A stretch of DNA of 64,000 bases, taken from positions 1 to 64,000 of the forward strand of contig DHJC01000015.1 of the NCBI GenBank assembly GCA_002404155.1, given 5' to 3'. The translations under genes and the position numbers were made by a program. The notes beneath the pieces are model-generated. The model saw only the letters and a program-made list of their open reading frames with translations, made no database searches and was not told where the DNA came from. Every line of letters begins with the position of its first letter. Position 1 is the stretch's first letter. This document shows, piece by piece, positions 24,952-32,202 of the stretch. The stretch is from Chloroflexi bacterium UBA4730 (GTDB taxonomy: Bacteria > Chloroflexota > Limnocylindria > P2-11E).

Positions 24952-25935
24952 CTACGGCTGGTCGCCGACCTCGGTGCGGATGTGCTCGATGGCGCCCTCG
25001 CGATAGAGGCTGACGAAGGCGACGACCACGCCGGGATCGAACTGCTTGCCCGAGCCGGCCTCGATGGACGCGAGCCCGCGCTCCGCGCTCCAGGCCTCCT
25101 TGTACGGACGCTTCGACGTGAGTGCGTCGTACACGTCGGCCACCGCGACGATGCGCGCGGCAAGCGAGATCTCCCGGCCCTGCTTGCGGTCCGGGTAGCC
25201 GGTGCCGTCCCAGCGCTCGTGGTGCTCGCGCGCGACGGCACGGCCCGTGGCGAAGAACTTCGCGTCACCGAGCATTGCCTCCCCATCGATGCAGTGCTGC
25301 TTCATGACGTCGAACTGATCCGTGGACAGCTCGTGCGGCGCGCCGAGGATGTCGTCGGGTGTCTGGATCTTGCCGACGTCGTGGAGCACGCTCGAGTACC
25401 CGAACTCCTCGACCGTGGCCGGCGGGAGGCCGAGCTTCGCGGCGATCGATTCGACGTACTTGCGCACGCGCAGGAGGTGCTGCCCCGTCGTCATGTCCTT
25501 CAGTGAGACGGCCATGACGATGTGGCTCACGCCCTGCAGGCCGGTGCGGCGCAGCTCGACGTTCGTGTTCTGCTCCGCGCCGAGGGCCCGCTCGAGCTCA
25601 AGGCGACGCTCGCGCTCGAGGCGCAGCAGCGTCGCGAGGTCTTCGGCGTAGCGCGTGGCCTGGCGCTCGAGAAGCGCGAGCTCCTCGAGCTTGGCTTCGA
25701 AGTCCTTCGCGAGGTGCTGTTCGCGCGCGTACACCGCGGCGAAGTCCGTGGCCATCCGGAGGGCCTGCGCGTTCGCCTGCTCCGAAACGCGGATCGCCTG
25801 CTGCAGGAGCTGGCGGAAGATCTCGGGGGCCTTCGTTTCCGTCTCGGACTCGGCCGACAGCGTCGGGCCGAGCTCGGCGAGCTCGACGGTCCGGCTTAGG
25901 CCGGTATGCAGCGCGGTCGGGCGCTCGCCGTCCAC
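24952..25935 (-). CDS. HD-GYP domain protein, putative c-di-GMP phosphodiesterase
   Basis: A 327-residue protein. Residues of about 40-145 are a charged coiled coil (QLLQQAIRVSEQANAQ to LLRLERERRLELERAL). The HD-GYP domain follows with all metal-binding elements: HD in LHDVGKI (about 184-190), REHHERWDGTGYPD with the GYP motif (about 237-248), and VADVYDALTSKRPYKEAW. Such domains linearise cyclic di-GMP to pGpG or GMP. It starts at GTG 25935, 10 nt after the stand-alone response regulator, which may control it. It is the last gene of the long signalling block. Confidence 0.87.
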   Translation of the reverse strand: MDGERPTALHTGLSRTVELAELGPTLSAESETETKAPEIFRQLLQQAIRVSEQANAQALRMATDFAAVYAREQHLAKDFEAKLEELALLERQATRYAEDLATLLRLERERRLELERALGAEQNTNVELRRTGLQGVSHIVMAVSLKDMTTGQHLLRVRKYVESIAAKLGLPPATVEEFGYSSVLHDVGKIQTPDDILGAPHELSTDQFDVMKQHCIDGEAMLGDAKFFATGRAVAREHHERWDGTGYPDRKQGREISLAARIVAVADVYDALTSKRPYKEAWSAERGLASIEAGSGKQFDPGVVVAFVSLYREGAIEHIRTEVGDQP

Positions 25936-25945
25936 GAAGGGCTCG

Positions 25946-26320
25946 TCAGGAGGCCGGGGCGAGGATCGTGCGGATGGTGTCGATGAGCTCGAGCGGCCCG
26001 AACGGCTTGGTGAGGTACTGCGCAGCGCCGGCGGCGAAGCCGACCGCGCGATCGCTCTCGCTGTCGTGCGCGGTGAGCATCACGATCGGGATGCCCTTCG
26101 TCTCCTCGGCCGACTTCAGCTCGCGGCAGACGTCGAATCCGTTCGGACCGGCGCCCATGTCCACATCGAGCAGCATGAGATCGGGACGCTCGGCGCGGGC
26201 AATCTCGAGGGCCTTCTGGCCGTTCTCGGCCTCGAGGATCGTCCAGCCCTGCGTCGACAGGGTGATCCGTACCATCTGGCGGATCGGGACGAGGTCGTCA
26301 GCGATCAGCAGCTTCGCCAT
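25946..26320 (-). CDS. Stand-alone response regulator receiver protein
   Basis: A 124-residue REC domain: LLIADDLVPIR acidic pocket, phosphoacceptor in LMLLDVDMGAGP, Thr in VMLTAHD and Lys in YLTKPFG. The ATG at 26320 is preferred over an ATG nine codons upstream because a GAAAGG ribosome site precedes it and the domain begins there. It sits directly before the HD-GYP gene and has its own -10 upstream. Confidence 0.85.
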   Translation of the reverse strand: MAKLLIADDLVPIRQMVRITLSTQGWTILEAENGQKALEIARAERPDLMLLDVDMGAGPNGFDVCRELKSAEETKGIPIVMLTAHDSESDRAVGFAAGAAQYLTKPFGPLELIDTIRTILAPAS

Positions 26321-26365
26321 GTCGTACGCACCTTTCATCACGGCCACGCGCAGAACGATGACCGA

Positions 26366-26371
26366 ACTCTA
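26366..26371 (-). promoter_or_regulatory. -10 element of the regulator/HD-GYP pair
   Basis: Minus-strand TAGAGT, identical to the imuA -10 hexamer, lying between the LuxR-type regulator and the stand-alone regulator and just downstream of a hairpin. It suggests the last two genes of the block can be transcribed alone. No clear -35 is visible in the G/C run. Confidence 0.4.
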
Positions 26372-26389
26372 GGGGGGTTCCGACCCCCC
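26372..26389 (-). terminator. GC hairpin between signalling genes
   Basis: Perfect 7-bp stem GGGGGGT/ACCCCCC with a TCCG tetraloop, located in the 81-bp gap after the LuxR-type regulator. There is no T-run, so it may be a weak terminator, a pause site or an mRNA stabiliser rather than a full terminator. Confidence 0.4.
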
Positions 26390-26401
26390 GGCGGGGGAAG
26401 C

Positions 26402-27103
26402 TCACACGACCTCCGTCGGACGGGTGGCCGTCTTCTCGCGGGTCCAGGTGTCGAGCGTGATGACCCCCAACCGGGCGGCTTCCGCGACGGCCTCGAGGCG
26501 GGAGTGGGCGCCCAGCTTCCGCAGGATCGCCTGGACATGGGCCCGGAGCGTCGCGCTGGAGATGCCGAGCTGCTCGGATGCCTGACCGGTCGAGGCGCCT
26601 TCGGCGAGCAGCTGGAGGACCTCGAGCTCCCGGGCGGTGAGCGGCTCGAGCGGGCGTGGCCGGGTCTCGCGCTCGAGGAGGAGCCGCTGGAGCTCGCTCG
26701 GGGCGAACAGGATCTCTCCCTGCGCCGCGGCGCGAACGCCTTCGACGACCTCGTCGAACGGCCGGTCCTTCGTGAGGTGGCCGACCGCGCCGGAGCGCGC
26801 GACGTCGGACAGCGTCGTCACCGACGGATCGCCGGTGAGGATGAGGACGGAGGTATCGGGGAGCGTCGCGCGGACCGTGCGGGCGATGTCGGCGCCGGTG
26901 CCATCGGGGAGGTGGTAGTCCGCAAGCACGACATCGGGGCGGAGCTCGGTCATGCGGCGGACGGCGGCCTGCACGTCGTGCACGACGTCGACGACCTCGA
27001 TGCCATCCGCGCTCCGAAGCGCCACTCGCAGCAGCTCGGCGAAGAGCCGCTCATCGTCGACGATGAGCACCCTCGTGGTGCCTGGTTCGATCCTGTTCGT
27101 CAT
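26402..27103 (-). CDS. NarL/LuxR-type response regulator
   Basis: A 233-residue transcription regulator: REC domain at residues 1 to about 125 (VLIVDDERLF, phosphoacceptor VVLADYHLPDG, LILTGD, HLTKDRPFD) and a C-terminal LuxR helix-turn-helix (PLTARELEVLQLLAEGAS, then LGISSATLRAHVQAILRKLG). It is the only gene of the signalling block with a DNA-binding output. ATG 27103 overlaps the stop of the REC-HD-GYP gene by 4 nt, so it is co-translated with it. Confidence 0.9.
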   Translation of the reverse strand: MTNRIEPGTTRVLIVDDERLFAELLRVALRSADGIEVVDVVHDVQAAVRRMTELRPDVVLADYHLPDGTGADIARTVRATLPDTSVLILTGDPSVTTLSDVARSGAVGHLTKDRPFDEVVEGVRAAAQGEILFAPSELQRLLLERETRPRPLEPLTARELEVLQLLAEGASTGQASEQLGISSATLRAHVQAILRKLGAHSRLEAVAEAARLGVITLDTWTREKTATRPTEVV

Positions 27104-28413
27104 GCCCCCGCCGCCTCCCCTCGATCGTGGCCGCGGACACCCGTGGCGAGCGCCGCGACCACGGCCGCGTCGAGCTCGCCGCGCTGCACGCACTGCTGAA
27201 GGATCTGCACTGCCGCATCTGCTGACATCGCCGGCCGGTCGGGCCGCGCGATGCGCAGCGCCTCGTAGCGGTCGGCGACCGCGACGATGCGCACCTCGAG
27301 GGGGATCTGCGGCGCCTTGAGCCCATCGGGGTAGCCGCTGCCGTCGAGGTGCTCGTGATGCGAGCGCACCATCGGCAGCAGCCGCGCGAGCGGACGGAAC
27401 GGAGCGAGGAGCTCTTGCCCGAGGGCAGGATGCTGCTCGATCTGCTTGCGCTCCGCGAGCGTGAGCTCGCTCCGGCTGCGCACGAGTCCGAGCGGGAGCT
27501 TCGTGTTGCCGATGTCGCGGAGCAGCGCGCCGACGCGGATCGTCTGGCAGCTCGCGGCGTCGAGACCGAGGGCCTTCGCGATGCCGACGGCACGGCTCGC
27601 GACCCGCTCGCTGTGCCCCGCGGTCGCCCGGTCGTGCGACTCGAACGCCATCGCGAGCGCGATGAGCGCGTCCGCGGCGGCATCGACGTCGCGGCCGAGC
27701 TCCCGCTCGCGGACCGCGAGGTCCGCGATTCGCGCGAGCTCGTCGTTCAGGACGACGGTATCCGGGCTCATCGGGGCGCCCGCGGGAGCGACTCGCAGGA
27801 CGGCGGGCCCCTCGTTCCCCATCCGGCTGGCGACGCTCGCGTCCCCGTCGACGAGGAGGAGATCGACCGCCCGCCCCTCGGCGCCGGCGGCGATGATCTC
27901 GAATTTCGGCCCGAGGATCAGCTCGGCGCGCTCGCGCCGACCCTGATCGGTGAGCGCGATGATGGCCGTCGGGCGGCCGACGGGCGCACTCTCCGCGGGC
28001 TTGGAGAGCCGCGGCGAGCGGATCCGGCGTGACTGGCTGAGCACCGCGTCGACGCGGGCCAGCAGCTCCGCCGGATGGAACGGCTTCGTGAGGTAGTCGG
28101 ACGCGCCGCAGGAGAGCCCGCGGACCTTGTCGAAGACGTCGCCGCGCGCCGACAGGAAGATGACGGGGATATCCGCCGTCGCGCTGTCACTCTTCACCTG
28201 CAGACACACGTCGTACCCGTCCGTGTCGGGCAGGCCGACATCGAGCAGGACGAGGTCTGGGTGCAGCTCGCGGATGAGCGCCAGGCCGTCGCCGCCGGTC
28301 CGGCCCACCGAGACGCTCATCCCGTTCGCCTGGAGGCGCCGCTGGAGGACATCGGCCGACGCCGGGTCGTCCTCGACGACCACGACGCTCGTGTCGTTCT
28401 GCATGACGGTCAA
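27100..28413 (-). CDS. REC domain fused to a degenerate HD-GYP-like domain
   Basis: A 437-residue protein. REC domain at 1-125 (VVVEDD, phosphoacceptor Asp58 in LLDVGLPD, FLSARG, Lys110 in YLTKPFH), an unassigned middle region (140-220), then an HD-GYP-type domain (255-425). The domain keeps GHSER (266-270), HHEHLDGSGYPDG (352-364) and DRYEAL, but the HD pair itself reads RD (LLRDIGN, 298-302), so a metal ligand is missing and phosphodiesterase activity is doubtful. The TTG at 28413 is chosen: a GGGGGAGG ribosome site lies 7 nt before it and it overlaps the previous stop as TTGA. Confidence 0.83.
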   Translation of the reverse strand: MTVMQNDTSVVVVEDDPASADVLQRRLQANGMSVSVGRTGGDGLALIRELHPDLVLLDVGLPDTDGYDVCLQVKSDSATADIPVIFLSARGDVFDKVRGLSCGASDYLTKPFHPAELLARVDAVLSQSRRIRSPRLSKPAESAPVGRPTAIIALTDQGRRERAELILGPKFEIIAAGAEGRAVDLLLVDGDASVASRMGNEGPAVLRVAPAGAPMSPDTVVLNDELARIADLAVRERELGRDVDAAADALIALAMAFESHDRATAGHSERVASRAVGIAKALGLDAASCQTIRVGALLRDIGNTKLPLGLVRSRSELTLAERKQIEQHPALGQELLAPFRPLARLLPMVRSHHEHLDGSGYPDGLKAPQIPLEVRIVAVADRYEALRIARPDRPAMSADAAVQILQQCVQRGELDAAVVAALATGVRGHDRGEAAGA

Positions 28414-29168
28414 GACTTCGCCTCCCCCAGGAGATGACGCATCGCGACGACGAACTTCGACGGACGGTCCGCGGGTGCGCGCTGGCGAAGGTAGCCGTGG
28501 AGCTCCTCGGCCCACGCGGGCAGCTCGCCGAGCCATTTCATCTCGATGACGACATCGGTCTCACGCGCGAGGATCGGCCCGATCCGGATCGGCACGGCGT
28601 CGTCGCTGTTCGTCGTCCACGGTACCGCGAGGTAGATGAGGTTGTGATCGGCGGTGATGCGGATCCGGTCGTCCGGCGCCGCGTACGCGAGGCGGTTGTA
28701 CTGCGTGACGACCACCGGCCGCGCCCCGGCGCGCACCAGCTCGGCGGCCTTTTGGCCGAGCCCGCCCGAGGCGTCGGTGAGATCGGTCTCCCCGCGCAGG
28801 AACGCCGGCACGACATCGCCGGCGATCTCGAATCGCTCCTTGCGCGACATGTCGACCGTGTCTTCCTTCAGCTCGAGCCACACGCGCGCGCTCGTGAAGG
28901 CCTCGTCCGGCCGCGTGCGGTGGTACTCGCGAAACCGCAGCCGCAGGGCCTGGCCCGCCACGGCGGCGCGATAGATGGCCCAGTCGTAGGTGTCGCAGTA
29001 CGCCGTCGTCGACCACTGGTACGGCCGATCGTCGCGCGCGAGCTGCAGGTGCGAGCCGGCCGTGCGCATGACGAGGCGCGCGAGCTCCTCGCTCGCGATG
29101 AAGCGGTCCTCGTGACGCGGCACGCTTTCGGGCTGCGCCGAGCGGTCGGCCTGCATCTCGGAGGTCAT
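28410..29168 (-). CDS. VTC domain protein, putative polyphosphate polymerase
   Basis: A 252-residue protein with the VTC (CYTH-like tunnel) fold. Visible in order: WSTTAYCDTYDWAIYRA (52-68), basic strand RLRFREYH (75-82), RVWLELKEDT with Glu99/Lys101, Lys110/Arg112 in SRKERFE, QYNRLAYA with Tyr157/Arg159, RIRITADHNLIY, VVIEMKWLGELPAW with Glu209/Lys211, and SKFVVAM (237-243). These are the nucleotide and metal tunnel residues of the yeast Vtc4-type polymerase, which builds polyphosphate from ATP. No membrane segment is present. It overlaps both neighbours by 4 nt, linking it to the transporter upstream. Confidence 0.8.
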   Translation of the reverse strand: MTSEMQADRSAQPESVPRHEDRFIASEELARLVMRTAGSHLQLARDDRPYQWSTTAYCDTYDWAIYRAAVAGQALRLRFREYHRTRPDEAFTSARVWLELKEDTVDMSRKERFEIAGDVVPAFLRGETDLTDASGGLGQKAAELVRAGARPVVVTQYNRLAYAAPDDRIRITADHNLIYLAVPWTTNSDDAVPIRIGPILARETDVVIEMKWLGELPAWAEELHGYLRQRAPADRPSKFVVAMRHLLGEAKS

Positions 29169-30646
29169 TCGGTGTTCCCCGCCGCGACTCGCAGCTTGCC
29201 GCGACGTGTGAGCGCGAGCCGCACCCGGGCTTCGATGTCAGCGCTGCTCTCGCCGAGGAGCCCTTGCAGCTCCGCCGTCGGGACCGCGCGGCCTTCGCCA
29301 TGCAGCATCTGGGACGCGTTGCGCCGCAGCTCCGGATCTTCGGAGCGGAGGTTCTGGATGATCCGCCGGCCGAGCGCGCGGCGGAGCGACACCGTGTTCA
29401 CGACGAACAGCGCAGAACAGACGGTGCCGAACCCGAGGACGACCTGCGGGCTTGCACTGATCGCGCCGGCGATGAGCACGAGCGCCGCGCCGATCTCGGC
29501 GACCGCGTTGAGGCCGCCGGAGAAGAACGCACGCGCCCGAGGACGGACGGTCGAAGCGACCTGGCTGTAGATGATCTGCGTCGCCGGCAGGTGCACCGCC
29601 GGGATGACGATCCGCTCCGCCGCCTGCAGCAGCACCGCGATGAGCAGCCCGGCGCCCGCGGCGAGGCCGAAGTACGTCCCGGCGCCGAACGTCGCGAGGT
29701 ACCAGAGCGGGAAGGCGAAGATGACGACCGACACACCCAGCCGGCGGATGAGCCCGCCGGTGAGGAACGTCTGGATGCCGAGGGCGACGATCGAGCCGCT
29801 CGTATAGACGGAGGCGTAGAGGAGCGTGTAGTCGTCCTGCGACTGCTGCAGCGTTCCGGCCCTCGACGCGGCGTCGAGCCCGGCCGCGAACAGGTAGTTC
29901 GCGATCTGCATGAGGAAGTACCAGAAAAAGATGTTCACTCCGAACGGCCGCAGGAGCTTGTCCCGCGACACGAGCTTGTAACCGTTCAACGAGCCTGCCA
30001 TGCGCTCGCCGATGCTCTTCGGCTGGCCCTTCTCTACGGCGACCGCGCCTTCCCCTTCCGGCAGGTGTCGGCGGAACAGGATGAGGATCACGAAGGCGAG
30101 GGCGAAGCCGGCGGCCTCGATGGCCATGAACGATTCGGAGTGGATCACGGGCGTCAGCGCCGCGGCCATGAAGCCGCCGACGATCTTCCCGACGAGCAGC
30201 GAGCCGGCGAACAGCGGGAAGATCCGCTTGCTCTGCTCGCTGTCGAAGAGGTTGCCCACGTACACCCAGAAGATCAGGTAGATGGTGTCCTTCACGACCT
30301 GCGCGAGCACGTACGTGAACCAGTAGTCGGTGCTCGTCACCGGCAGGAGCACCTGCGCCGCGACCGACAGCACCGTCACAATGCCGACGTACCAGATGAA
30401 CAGATCGCGCCGGCGCATCCGGCCGACGAGCGAGAAGATGACGCTCGACGCGACGAGCAGGACGACGGGCGCGATCACGTAGGCGATCGGCAGGTACTTC
30501 ACGCCGACGCTCTTGATGAAGATCGAGTTCGAGCCGACCTTGCCCACCCAGTTCGCGACCACGGTGATCGAGAGCAGGGTGTAGAGCAGGCCCACGATCC
30601 CGCGCTCCGCGCGCCGCACCGGATAGAGGCTGCGGAGCCAGATCAC
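29165..30646 (-). CDS. Npt1/Npt2-like (ATP/ADP translocase-related) membrane transporter
   Basis: A 493-residue protein with about twelve membrane segments and a cytoplasmic tail of about 80 residues containing helical HEAT-like sequence (SEDPELRRNASQMLHGEG). Its N-terminal half (NWVGKVGSNSIFIKSVGVKYLPIAYV) and the middle segments resemble the nucleotide-transporter/MFS-like family of free-living bacteria related to ATP/ADP translocases. Substrate is not proven; nucleotide or phosphate compounds are the family guess. It lies between a kinase/regulator gene and the VTC gene with 4-nt overlaps on both sides. Confidence 0.72.
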   Translation of the reverse strand: MIWLRSLYPVRRAERGIVGLLYTLLSITVVANWVGKVGSNSIFIKSVGVKYLPIAYVIAPVVLLVASSVIFSLVGRMRRRDLFIWYVGIVTVLSVAAQVLLPVTSTDYWFTYVLAQVVKDTIYLIFWVYVGNLFDSEQSKRIFPLFAGSLLVGKIVGGFMAAALTPVIHSESFMAIEAAGFALAFVILILFRRHLPEGEGAVAVEKGQPKSIGERMAGSLNGYKLVSRDKLLRPFGVNIFFWYFLMQIANYLFAAGLDAASRAGTLQQSQDDYTLLYASVYTSGSIVALGIQTFLTGGLIRRLGVSVVIFAFPLWYLATFGAGTYFGLAAGAGLLIAVLLQAAERIVIPAVHLPATQIIYSQVASTVRPRARAFFSGGLNAVAEIGAALVLIAGAISASPQVVLGFGTVCSALFVVNTVSLRRALGRRIIQNLRSEDPELRRNASQMLHGEGRAVPTAELQGLLGESSADIEARVRLALTRRGKLRVAAGNTE

Positions 30647-32202
30647 GCCGTCACCGCCTCGGCGGGCGCCACGCGGGACGCCGACGGGATGGTGAACTCG
30701 ACGATGGCGCCGGGCTGGCCACCGTTGGCGACCCCGATCTTGCCGCCGTGGAGCTCGACCGCGAGCTTGCAGAACGCCAGGCCGAGCCCCGTGCCACCGC
30801 GGCTCCGTCCGGTGTCGGTCTGGTAGAAGCGATCGAAGACGTGCGCAGCGTCGGCCTCGGGGATGCCCGGGCCGGTATCGGTGACGCGCACGACGATGCT
30901 GTCCGCGGACGAGAGCTCGGCCTCGATCGTGACGGTGCCGCCGCCGGGCGTGTGCTTGATCGCGTTCGAGATCAGGTTCGTGAGCACGCGCACGATCAGC
31001 GCGGCGTCGATGAAGACCGTCGAGTCGTCCGGGATGTGCTCGACGAGCGCGATCCCCTTGGCCATCGCCTCGGGCGTGAGCTGCGCGAAGCTCCGCCGGA
31101 CGACGTCGCCGAGCTTGTTCACCGCGGCGACGGCCTCAAGGCGGCCCTCTTCCATCTTGTAGACGTCGAGGAGCGCGTTGACCATGCGGAGGACCTCGGC
31201 GATGTTCGCCTCCGAGAGGCCGAGCAGCTGCGCGAACTCCGGGCGGTCGGGGGTGAGCTCACCCATGCGCGCGAGCTGGAGGAACGCGACCACGCTGTTC
31301 GCGAGGTTCCGGATGTCGTGGCCGAGCATGCCGATGAGCTCTTGCCGCGAGCCCTCGAGCCGCTGCAGATCCTCGTTCTTGCGGCGCAGATCGTCCTGCA
31401 GCCGCTTCATGTAGATGGCGTTCCGGACGCGGGCGAAGAGCTCCACCGGCTCGACCGGTTTGTTCACGTACATCATCCCGCCGGCCTCGAAACCCGCGGC
31501 CACGTCCTCCGGACGATCGCGCGCGGTCACGAAGACGACCGGGATGTTCGCGGTCTTCGGGTCACCCTTCAGCAGCTTCGTCGCCTGCCAGCCGTCGAGG
31601 CCGGGCATCATGATGTCCATCAGGATCAGGTCGGGCTGTTCCTTCGTCGCGACCGCGATCGCGTCGTGGCCGTTGTTCGCGGTCAGCGTCTCGTAGCCGT
31701 TCCCGCTCAGCCGGCGCACGATGAGCTCGACGTTCGCCGGCTCGTCGTCGACGACCAGGACCTTGCCCAAACGCTCGGACGGCTCGATGCCCGACGCAGG
31801 GAGCTCCGCCGGACGTGTGGCGACCTTTGGCGCGGAGCCATCCAGGAAGTACCGGTTCAGGACCGCGCGCAGCTCCGCCGGCGCGTAGGGCTTCGTGACG
31901 AAGTCGTTGCAGCCGGCCTCGCGGGCGCGTTCGCGGTCGGCCTGCATCGCGAGCGCCGACACGGCGACGATCGGGATCTCGGCGGCCCACGGCTCTTCGC
32001 GGATCGCGCGGGTGACGGACCAGCCGTCGAGCTTCGGCAGCAACAGGTCGACGAGGATGGCGTCCGGGTGCTCGCGGCGGGCCATCTCGAGCCCGGCGAG
32101 GCCGTCGGTCGCGGTCAGGGCGTCGTGCCCGGCGCCGCGCACGATGCGCCGCGCGACGTCGAGGTTGTTGGCCTCGTCTTCGATGATCAGGATCCTCGCC
32201 AT
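30643..32202 (-). CDS. Double-receiver histidine kinase (REC-REC-HisKA-HATPase)
   Basis: A 519-residue soluble hybrid protein. REC1 at 1-120 (ILIIEDEANN, ILVDLLLPKLDG, YAPAELRAVL), REC2 at about 148-265 (VLVVDDEPAN, ILMDIMMPGLDG, FVTARD, VNKPVEP), a short coil, then HisKA with the phosphoacceptor His in GMLGHDIRNLANS (about 298), and HATPase with LTNLISNAIKHTPGG, VTDTGPGIPE and GGTGLGLAFCKLA. It probably receives phosphate from the membrane kinase encoded just upstream (1-nt TGATG overlap) and passes it on to the REC proteins downstream. Confidence 0.88.
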   Translation of the reverse strand: MARILIIEDEANNLDVARRIVRGAGHDALTATDGLAGLEMARREHPDAILVDLLLPKLDGWSVTRAIREEPWAAEIPIVAVSALAMQADRERAREAGCNDFVTKPYAPAELRAVLNRYFLDGSAPKVATRPAELPASGIEPSERLGKVLVVDDEPANVELIVRRLSGNGYETLTANNGHDAIAVATKEQPDLILMDIMMPGLDGWQATKLLKGDPKTANIPVVFVTARDRPEDVAAGFEAGGMMYVNKPVEPVELFARVRNAIYMKRLQDDLRRKNEDLQRLEGSRQELIGMLGHDIRNLANSVVAFLQLARMGELTPDRPEFAQLLGLSEANIAEVLRMVNALLDVYKMEEGRLEAVAAVNKLGDVVRRSFAQLTPEAMAKGIALVEHIPDDSTVFIDAALIVRVLTNLISNAIKHTPGGGTVTIEAELSSADSIVVRVTDTGPGIPEADAAHVFDRFYQTDTGRSRGGTGLGLAFCKLAVELHGGKIGVANGGQPGAIVEFTIPSASRVAPAEAVTA

